DNA of 64,000 nucleotides from Sepiola atlantica. Lineage: Eukaryota > Mollusca > Cephalopoda > Sepiida > Sepiolidae. The DNA is taken from NCBI GenBank assembly GCA_963556195.1, contig OY744525.1, positions 41,857,576 to 41,921,575 on the forward strand, given 5' to 3'. This document shows positions 55,561 through 64,000 of this stretch, one piece after another; the stretch's first letter is position 1; every line of letters begins with the position of its first letter. The notes beneath the pieces are model-generated. The model was not told where the DNA came from and did not search any database. It worked only from the letters and a program-made list of their open reading frames with translations. The position numbers and the translations under genes are program-made.

Positions 55561-55971
55561 AATAAAAAAATTTAGTTTATGAACTGACGTTTTTTCTTTG
55601 CCATTGGAATGCAACAAATCAATATGAATGCTCTGCAGTCGGAAACATAACTTCATTGAGCTTGTAATCCGAAACAATTTGGATGATATAAGGGATATAT
55701 ACCTTGAAAATATATATTCTTTAAATAAACCCAGAAATATATATATATATATATATATATAAGGAAGTTGAATGTTAATATCTATGATGATAGTAATGAG
55801 GCGTGTTGGCAAAGTTTTCCTTGAGGCCATATTGAAGTAGAAACTGCAAAAGCAAAAATAATCTTTTAAAATCAATTTCGAATGAGACTTTTGTTCCTTA
55901 TATTAGCCACTCTCCACTGTGGCAGGTGTTCTTCAAACAACATGATATATCTTGCTTTGTTTTATTGCTTC

Positions 55972-56022
<51 letters not shown>

Positions 56023-56640
56023 TAGTTTTTAATTACATATTTGGCCTATATTGCTTTACACTGATTTAGCTTGGAAGTAGGAAGGCATCGGCTTCTAAAT
56101 TCAATAGACATCATGCACACACGCACACATAACTGATCTACATATGCTTATATTAGAGTTGGGCGATATAGCAATTTTAGTTTCCGTATAGTTCATTTAT
56201 ACCACAATTTCCTGTTAGATTTCAATGTTTTATTTCATCTTTTTTTTTCCAAGAAAGCCGTTCATTTTTTTGTGTGATGCTGATTACCTATTATTCCACG
56301 TTTCATTTTATCATGCCATTATTTCAATAAGGATTTGGTCAGCTTTGCGTCTCCATCATTCTCTTATTTAACTGTTGAGATCGGACATCTATGGTTCATC
56401 TTAGACAGTAACTCTTTAAATTAGTATTGTGAAGTAGTCCAACAGTAAAAAGAAGAAGTCAAGTCGAGGTTGGGTTAAGATAACAAGTGTATTAACATAA
56501 AAGGTACAAAGGTAAGGAAACTGACTGGCACTCGGCTAGACAGTTACAATACTGTCCTTTTTCTTCCTGGTGATTGTTTACTCGCACTATTTATAGTGAG
56601 AACCGGTGTAGTTTCCCTTCTGTTAGAACGGCCGGTGTAA
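55561..56640. other. Unassigned DNA with (TA)n and (CA)n
   Basis: (TA)n at 55737-55760; (CA)n-(TA)n at 55974-56021. An open frame of 151 codons on the minus strand (55875-55420) runs through the foldback arm and has no motif. Confidence 0.45.
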
Positions 56641-56644
56641 CAAT

Positions 56645-56897
56645 TAGTAACCAAACACCATGAATAAATATGCGAAGATATAAAGAACTTAAGACATAAA
56701 AACTTTTACCAAAATGACCGGATTCGGCATTAAATAACCTGAAAAGGGTTGATATGCCGTATAAAAAAAACAACCAAACCAAACACCATGAATAAATATT
56801 CGAAGATATAAAGAACTTAAAGCAAAAAAACTTTTACCAAAATGACCGGATTCGGCATTAAATAACCTGAAAAGGGTTGATATGCCGTAAAACAAAA
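56645..56897. repeat. Tandem duplication, two ~121-bp units
   Basis: CCAAACACCATGAATAAATA starts at 56652 and 56777; TGACCGGATTCGGCATTAAA, CCTGAAAAGGGTTGATATGC in both. About 95% identical, so recent. The GGGTTGATATGCC block is the inverse of GGCATATCAACCCTTTTTGG seen near 20101 and, diverged, 24703. Confidence 0.85.
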
Positions 56898-56929
56898 CAA
56901 CCAAATCTTAAAAAATGTCTATATAATTG

Positions 56930-58215
56930 TATGGTGAGTCGAAGTAGTCTATAGGCTTAGAGAATGCTGGGACCGTTAAGAACAACGTTTATCTCCTTAG
57001 GTCAGCTACACTGTTTGATTGTGATATGAGTTGATACTTTTCAAACAACGATTAGGCTTCTGCTAAATGGAGAACTAGCCTGTTATACAAAAAATTGACT
57101 TAAACAAATAATCCCCTATGATTCATATGTTGTTGTCCATGGAATCGAAAACCAACTGAGCCCCCTGGAATTAATATTACATCAGACATCCAGATTTTAT
57201 TTTTATGCTGGCTGATGAACAAAATAAAAAAAAACAAGCCGCGCGTGTGTGGTCTCCCTCTGTATGTGACTCGATGTGGCAAGTGTAAAATGCAATAAAT
57301 TTGGGCAATTTGGGGCATTTTTGACCCTCCTTTGACCCCCTGGGGGCGCGAACCAGAATTTTTCTGAGGTCAAGGATGCTAATTTTATATCCAGAACAAT
57401 TGCCTCTACATTTTGGCCAAGTTTCAGAAAAATTGAATGGATGGATCAAACGTTATGGGAGAAAAGGGTCATTTTTTGCCATTTTGTTTTTTTTTTACTC
57501 CCTGGGGGCGCGAACCAGATTTTTTCCAAGGTCAGCGATACTTATTTTCTATTAGGAACAATTGCCTCCACATTTTGGCCAAGTTTCAGAGAAATTGAAT
57601 GGATGGATGAAAAGTTATGGGGCAAAGAAATGTCATTTTTTGCCATTTCGGGGCCTTTTGACCCCCTGGGGGCTAACCAGATTTTTTTTTAAAATCGGAG
57701 AATGTCACTTTCTAACCTAACCAAAGTTACAACTTCATGCAAAATTTCAGAGAAATTCAAAGGATGGTTGCAGAGAAAAATCCGGACGGACGGACGGACG
57801 GACATGCCTCAAAACATAAGTCCCCCGATTTTATAAATCGGGGGACCAAGTAATAAGAAAAAAAAGAAATACTTTTTGAAATGAAAATAGAAAATATATA
57901 TAAGTAGTACATAGGCTTTGAGAATGCTGGGACCATAAAATAACAACGTTTATCTCCTTAAGCCAGCTAGTGATTGATTGTAATATGAGCTAGTACTATT
58001 CAAACAACGATTAGGATTTTGCTAAATGGAAAATTCTGTTATCAGCTTCCGTTTAGAGACAGGAGACGTGCAAACTCAACACTCAAAACTAACCCTAACC
58101 CAAACTAGACTGTTATCAAAACTCGATTGACTTAAACAAAGAATCTCTCATCCATTCCCCACACCCCCTCATGATTAATTGTGCCCCTCCCCCATATGTT
58201 GTTGTCTACCTAAGC
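56930..58215. repeat. Direct repeats flanking the pearl-like element
   Basis: About 56938-57130 and 57898-58205 share AGGCTTAGAGAATGCTGGGA/AGGCTTTGAGAATGCTGGGA, AACAACGTTTATCTCCTTA, CAAACAACGATTAGG, TTGACTTAAACAAA and CATATGTTGTTGTC. The second copy has an extra ~70 bp with AACCCTAACCC. The element at 57140-57850 lies between them. Confidence 0.75.
57140..57850 (+). mobile_element. Pearl/Helentron-like non-autonomous element: ~160-bp core repeats plus (ACGG)n and hairpin
   Basis: CCTGGGGGCGCGAACCAGA starts core repeats at about 57339, 57500 and 57664 (spacing ~161-164). Each has AGGTCAAGGATGCT-like, CAATTGCCTCTACATTTTGG and CCAAGTTTCAGAAAAATTGA. Then come (CGGA)n at 57783-57803, and CCCCCGATTT / AAATCGGGGG, a perfect 10-bp hairpin at 57822-57844. 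Core repeats of about 160 bp followed by an (ACGG)n microsatellite is the described layout of bivalve 'pearl' elements, which belong with Helentron-type Helitrons. Confidence 0.65.
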
Positions 58216-58364
58216 GAAAACATAACTTCCATTTGGATAAGGACTAAAATCACAACGGAATTTTATTGTCAGAAACCCACATGGTCCCTTATCTTCCTAG
58301 TCAAGTTTTGCGTAGAAAAGAAAATTTTTTTAAATTCTTATTTTTAATAACCATATAGTCTTTA

Positions 58365-58645
58365 ATGCTTATTGTTGGGAGCAGTTTAGCGAGATGTCTG
58401 TTTACATTAGTTTTAAACCTCTGCATGTCGGTACTGTCGGGGAAACAGGGAGCAAGGAGTGAGTTCCAGATGGCCAGCAGCACGAGGAAAGAAGCTATTG
58501 GAGTAGAAGGCTCTCCGGCATCTGGGGACCTCCACAGTGAATGGATGGGATTTAGCTGATTGTCGAGTTGGTCTAGTGAATTTACATCGAGGGGACACCA
58601 AAGTAGCCAGTTCATCTGAGCAGTTATCATTGAGTTCCTGCATTC
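58365..58645 (-). pseudogene. CR1/Jockey-like LINE C-terminus (minus)
   Basis: Minus reading: ELNDNCSDELATLVS, PFTVEVPRCRRAFYSNSFFP, RAAGHLELTPCSLFP, TDMQRFKTNVNRHLAK. Collinear with 43205-43620. One frameshift in LWNSL. Confidence 0.8.
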
Positions 58646-58649
58646 ACTG

Positions 58650-59320
58650 GAAAGTTTTGTATTTGGCCTTTTCTTGGTGACATATTAATCTTCGTCAGCA
58701 GCTTAAGTTCTGAACCCAAAGGGTTGTGCGGGGGGGGGGGGGGCTGAAATGTAATTTAAAAAAAACTAAGTTTTGTTAATTCCTATTTGATTGTAATAGA
58801 ACCTTGCTGGTTCATTTTAAAGTTAAATCATTTATTAATATTTTTGTAATTTTTTATCTTGTTTTTTAACTTTATTTTCACATTATGCATAGCTCGAGTC
58901 ACCATTTGATTTAGTCATGTGATTAAACATCGATTCAAGTCAGTTGCTCTGTTACAATATGATCTTTGCAACTTTTATGTGTTCTCTTTTTAAACCTCTG
59001 CCATTTTGGGTGTCTGATGTTATTATAACCACTACATATCAGTTGACACCTATCCTTTTGCAGTTACTACTTCAACTTGGCTACAAGGGAAACGTTAAAA
59101 ACATGCTTTTCATGACTTGGATGAAAGTTTTTAAAACTTTTGAATAAATTCCCAACTGTAAATAAATACCATCATGAACAATTTAGTAAAATATTAAAGA
59201 AATAATCGCATAAACTATTAAAATATATCTATTTTTGTGTGTCTTTGAATATAAGGGAGAGAAAACAATTATAGTGGTGGAGTGGCTGTCAACAAAAAAA
59301 AAACAAACTGAAACCGGTTC
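58650..59320. other. AT-rich stretch without recognised features
   Basis: A G run at 58729-58743. Nothing else. Confidence 0.5.
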
Positions 59321-59663
59321 ATTGCCTTTTGGCTAAGATCAAAGTGTAGTATCTGTTCCGATGGATACTGCACGCCTGTCCTGTGCAGTTCTAGGAGGTC
59401 CACCCTCCCAGGCTTTGCCTCCCCTCTTTGGGGAGGAGTAAGTTTATTGCTTATTGTCTGAGGCGCCCCTACCGGGGAATGCCGACGGGGCTACCCAGGC
59501 AATTTTTAAATGGCCAGAGTGCTCACCTCTCGAGCGCTGGCTTTTCAAACCCCACTTTCTCGACCCGATCTTGGGTCACATCTTACTTGTGGGAGTAAGA
59601 TAAAACTGGCCTTGTGCCTAACTCCTGGGGAGGAGTAAATAAAAACTCCAGATTGATCGACAC
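59321..59663 (+). mobile_element. U2 snRNA-headed SINE, subfamily A, tandem copy 1
   Basis: TTGCCTTTTGGCTAAGATCA, AAGTGTAGTATCTGTTCCG, then the body without the ~55-bp internal inverted segment seen at 6676 and 42860. Ends TAACTCCTGGGGAGGAGTAA. Confidence 0.85.
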
Positions 59664-59995
59664 ATTGGCCTTTTGGCTAAGATCAAAGTGTAGTATCTGT
59701 TCCGATGGATACTGCACGCCTGTCCTGTGCAGTTCTAGGAAGTCCACCCTCCCAGGCTTTGCCTCCCCTCTTTGGGGAGGAGTAAGTTTATTGCTTACTG
59801 TCTGAGGCGCCCCTACCGGGGAATGCCGACGGGGCTGCCCAGGCAATTTTTAAGTGGCCAGAGTGCTCACCTCTCGAGCGCTGGCTTTTCGAACCCCACT
59901 TTCTCGACCCGATCTTGGGTCACATCTTACTTGTGGGAGTAAGATAAAACTGGCCTTGTGCCTAACTCCTGGGGAGGAGTAAATAAAACTCCAGA
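59664..59995 (+). mobile_element. U2 snRNA-headed SINE, subfamily A, tandem copy 2
   Basis: Nearly identical to the preceding copy, offset 343 bp, joined through AACTCCAGA. Tandem arrangement suggests a segmental duplication or insertion of a new copy at the tail of the old one. Confidence 0.85.
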
Positions 59996-60392
59996 CAAAA
60001 CTTCTCATCTTTCCTCTTTCATAATTCACTATTGTATGAGTGTCCTCCTCACTATGCTTTTTCACAATCTTCTATGGTGCTTAGGAGTGTGTGAATCGTT
60101 TCTTCAGAGGTTTGGTGTTGATAGCAAAGCCACCACAGTTTAAATTATTTACACCAGTCTTAATCCACGTTATTTTAACTTCTCAAATCAGTTGCGTTAA
60201 AGCTTCTTTTAGGGCAATGGGGTATCTTCACTCCGTCTCATGACATGCCTCATGGAATTTAAATATCTTTTCTGAATTGTTTTACTCCAATTTTCATACT
60301 TTGTTTTTCTGTGGGGCTTTTCATCAGATATTTTCTTTGATCACTTGAAGTTTATAGCATATCTAAGTAGTCGCCTGTGCAAAACGAAACAA
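59996..60392. other. No recognisable feature
   Basis: Mixed DNA without shared repeats. Confidence 0.45.
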
Positions 60393-60397
60393 GCAAC

Positions 60398-60470
60398 TTT
60401 TTTTTTACGTAAAGGTAATTTATATAAGGCTATTGCCTAATATAAATTACCTTTACGTAAAAAAAAGAGA
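60398..60470. repeat. Near-perfect ~31-bp-arm hairpin
   Basis: TTTTTTTTACGTAAAGGTAA then TTTATATAAGGC, loop TATT, GCCTAATATAAA and TTACCTTTACGTAAAAAAAA. One base bulge near the loop. Borders the inverted repeat that follows. Confidence 0.8.
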
Positions 60471-61412
<942 letters not shown>

Positions 61413-61414
61413 TT

Positions 61415-62191
61415 GTATTGCCTTCTATAAATTACCATTATATACACACTAAACAATGCTCTAAGCAAACTACATCAACCTATTTTTTTAAATTTTTACT
61501 TGCTATTTTGCTTTACTGACTTTATTTACTTAAAAAGTATTTTTAAACATTTAATTTTGATACCTGATTTTTTTGTTTTAGATTTGACCTAGAATTTCTT
61601 TAAACACTGTTTGTCAGTCTGTGAAGCTTCGGTTTGACATCGAATTTTTGTTTGTCTGTCATCTTTAAGATTTTTAAGAGAATTTAGAATTTTTATTGTT
61701 GAATAACAACGGTTGCCTTCTGGAAACTAAGGAAGATCATTTTTTCCTATCAATATTTTTTTATATTTAAAATTTTGAAACTTAGTGTGAGTAACTTTTG
61801 TAAACGCATGCAGTCTTTTCTTTTCTTTTTCCTTATATTCTTTGTTAAAAACAATATACAAGCTAGTATATTTTATCAATTTTTATTTTTTTGAATTTAA
61901 AACATTTTTATACTTTTCTTAATTTGAATCAGTAAAAATATGAGCTACTGGTATGATATATTTAAAAAGTTATTTTTACATTAAAATTTTTCGTTTATTT
62001 TTTATTGAGAAATATATTAAAATATGTTTAAACATTAACAAACCATATGATGGATCTTTTTGTAAAAACACAGTATTCGCTATCTAAATGAATAAATGCA
62101 AAAGTTTTTTTTCCATTTATTCGAACTATATTTATATCTAAACACATTAGGCTTTTTAAAATTTAATTATAAATTAAAATATTTTCAAATT

Positions 62192-62225
<34 letters not shown>

Positions 62226-62975
62226 AAAAAGATTTTCACTAAACATTTTGGTAAAAACAATAAAAAGATGATTGTCATGGTATTGTTTGATAAATTTAAA
62301 TGTTGAGAAAACTTACTGTGTATGGAAAAAAACTTTCGCATTTTTCATTTAGAAGACAAAAAAAATAGATTCATATTTATTTTTAAATCTATTTTTTGTG
62401 TGATTTAAAACATAAGAGGGTGGGTGTTTGGTTTTTGTCTTCGAAATGAAAAATGTAAAAGTTTTTTTCCATTTATCCGAACTATATTTGAGTTTATTTT
62501 TTCTGTCTTTAATAATAAAGGTGAAAAACAAGGTAACCAATTTAAATTACTTAGGAATAAATAATCGTTTTATTTGACCAATTTTCGTTTATTCCTTTCA
62601 TTATATAACCAGTTTTTAATGGAGAATTCAAATCCATTGATTTTGAATATCGAAAAGACCATAAAAATAACCTTTTTGTTCGTTTGTTTTCCTAATTAAA
62701 AAAATATGACTATGTTGATGTACAGTAAATTTCCCCAACATTTGAATTTATCAAATAACACCATGACAATCATTTTTTTTATTGTTTTTCACCAAATTAT
62801 CAAAATGTGAAGTGAACATTTTTTCTTTGTTTTTCTACGGATAAGTCTACAGCTAGATTAATTACTGCTTGGAGGGGGGGGGGGGTGCTAGTTATTCTAT
62901 AAGAAAAAATGTTTAGGAAGTTATTCCAAAACTCCACATTCAAAAACCTTTAAAAAAACTTTTTTGAAAACCGAT
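61415..62975. other. AT-rich stretch; (TA)n and two related segments
   Basis: (TA)n at 62194-62222. AAAAGTTTTTTTCCATTTAT then CGAACTATATTT occurs at about 62102 and 62459. A run of G at 62874-62885. No gene. Confidence 0.5.
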
Positions 62976-62977
62976 AC

Positions 62978-63085
62978 TTTTGTATTATTTATATTTGGAC
63001 TATTATTCTCATCTTGGTGGGGTTTTTTTTTCACATTTTATTCATACGATGTAACCTCCAACCTTCTTCAGGTGCACATTTTCAA
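62978..63085 (-). repeat. Dispersed repeat D, copy 2
   Basis: TATTATTCTCATCTTGG and GATGTAACCTCCAACCTTCT then TCAGGTG match 8395-8490. Confidence 0.6.
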
Positions 63086-63089
63086 ACTT

Positions 63090-63700
63090 GAGAATCTTTA
63101 TGCCGTAAACCTATACTGAGCCCATTATTTAATTCATGGGGGTAGATTGTTCTCGTTCCGTCTGCCATGACTGGGTAGAAGTGTTAATTAATTATTAAGC
63201 TATTTTTAGCTATTATCGCCTGTAGTAAGGATTGAACCTTTATCACCAGAAGACTGTCACTGAGAACTGATTGTTAATCAACGCCTTTATCTATTGTCCC
63301 ACATGTCCATGTGGAGGTTACATCGGCCAAAACATTATGCAAATAACAACCAAAATGAGAATAGTAGTACACATAATACAAAATATCAATCCTCATCTAA
63401 AAAATTCCGAAACATAATCAATAATTTGTCAACTAAAACGATAATCAGTCCTTGTATAAAGCATGCAAAACCTTTTTATTTCCCTTATAACCACCCATAG
63501 ATTTCAAAGTATAATCGTCAAATATTTCAATTGGTATTCATTTTTTATGTGGTAAAAGAGTGAAGCTAAACAAAAATTATTGAGTTGACCTTAATGGCGT
63601 TTGATAAAAGAAACGACTTGATTTCGCAAGATAAACACAAGTCATTTTTTTCCAATCCAATAACTTAATTTTTTAATGAACTATTTTTCTTTTCAACAAT
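63090..63700. other. No recognisable feature
   Basis: Mixed DNA; a 68-codon frame (63294-63500) is Asn/Thr-rich without motif. Confidence 0.45.
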
Positions 63701-63701
63701 T

Positions 63702-63925
63702 CCTTGGGCTTTTGGTTTGGAACAAAGTGTAGTATCTGTTCTGATACTACACTTCATCTTTTCTATCCTTGGTTAATGAAGGAAAAATCCTTTTAGACTG
63801 AGGCAATTTTAATTTTTGTACCAATCCAGAGTGCCCCTTTTTGGGGAGCTGGGTTTTTCACCACTTTAAAAACTGACATTGTGTCTAACTCAACCTTCGT
63901 GGGGAGGCAAGTAAATAGGAACTAC
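63702..63925 (+). mobile_element. U2-headed SINE, subfamily B
   Basis: GGGCTTTTGGTTTGGAACAA then AGTGTAGTATCTGTTCTGA (U2-derived head), then TACTACACTTCATC, AAAATCCTTTTAGACTGAGG, CCCCTTTTTGGGGAGCTGGG, ACTGACATTGTGTCTAACTC and GGGGAGGCAAGTAAATAGG. About 220 bp. This is the clearest plus-strand B copy with a head. Confidence 0.8.
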
Positions 63926-64000
63926 TTATAAATGTGATTGGGAGGTGAGTTTAAAAAAACAATGAAAACCGTAATTCTGTATGTACGTGTGTCTGGCTAA

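Noticed and set aside
55420..55875. 151-codon minus-strand open frame
   Set aside because: It crosses a (TA)n tract and one arm of a foldback element; no motif.

Overview
This window reads as non-coding, repeat-saturated animal DNA, most likely from a cephalopod and probably an octopus. That is an inference from recalled repeat families: a tRNA-headed SINE whose body reads GAGTCATACCAAAGACT, non-LTR retrotransposons ending in (GATGAT)n tails, very many (TA)n tracts, and a mollusc-like element with (ACGG)n. I found no intact cellular protein gene, no operon and no functional tRNA or rRNA gene. The only hint of a host gene is a weak 3'-terminal-exon candidate at 38134-38262. The window could be intergenic or lie within a large intron.

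Layout. 0-5.5 kb: tandem units, a telomere-repeat foldback, a broken Penelope-like element (GIY-YIG and RT pieces), a mariner-like transposase scrap, a U2-headed SINE and the C-terminus of a LINE. 5.5-7 kb: (TA)n arrays, an inverted-repeat element carrying a hammerhead-like core, and a full U2-headed SINE. 9-10.9 kb: RTE-like LINE 3' ends, a tRNA SINE and a CR1-like LINE end. 11-14.3 kb: dense nested repeats, including two well-formed hammerhead motifs. 15-20.5 kb: a U2-SINE with a nested insertion, polypurine DNA and LINE remnants. 22-23.6 kb: the only GC-rich block, a 47-57 bp minisatellite. 24-28 kb: LINE remnants. 28.9-34.5 kb: the richest ribozyme area, with two direct 'dimers' whose repeats each carry a hammerhead, a perfect 207-bp palindrome and further foldbacks. 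36-45 kb: LINE and SINE copies and an LTR-like segment. 47-56 kb: more (TA)n, foldbacks, LINE ends and a 5S-rRNA-headed SINE. 56-58.3 kb: a tandem duplication and a 'pearl'-like element with about 160-bp core repeats. 59-64 kb: tandem U2-headed SINEs, another ribozyme-like element and one more U2-SINE.

The main result is a recurring set of short, apparently non-autonomous elements. They sit in or beside (TA)n tracts and carry hammerhead ribozyme architecture: CUGANGA, helix II, GAAA, a very short helix III, a U-H cleavage site and a closing helix I. The best copy (29334-29382, minus strand) has every core base and all three helices. It lies in a direct repeat whose two cleavage sites are 336 nt apart, with tRNA-like A and B boxes between them, which is the organisation expected of a retrozyme that makes circular RNA. 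Several families instead carry the motif in inverted arms, and many end next to a GCTC...GAGC mini-hairpin. Penelope-like elements are known to carry hammerheads and a decayed one is present, so it is a candidate relative or driver.

The second theme is SINEs with RNA-gene heads: U2 snRNA (two subfamilies, nine copies or parts), 5S rRNA (one) and tRNA (several). The U2 families and a nested retroposon share a 3' motif, suggesting one LINE partner. All calls come from reading the sequence by eye; no alignment or folding program was run.
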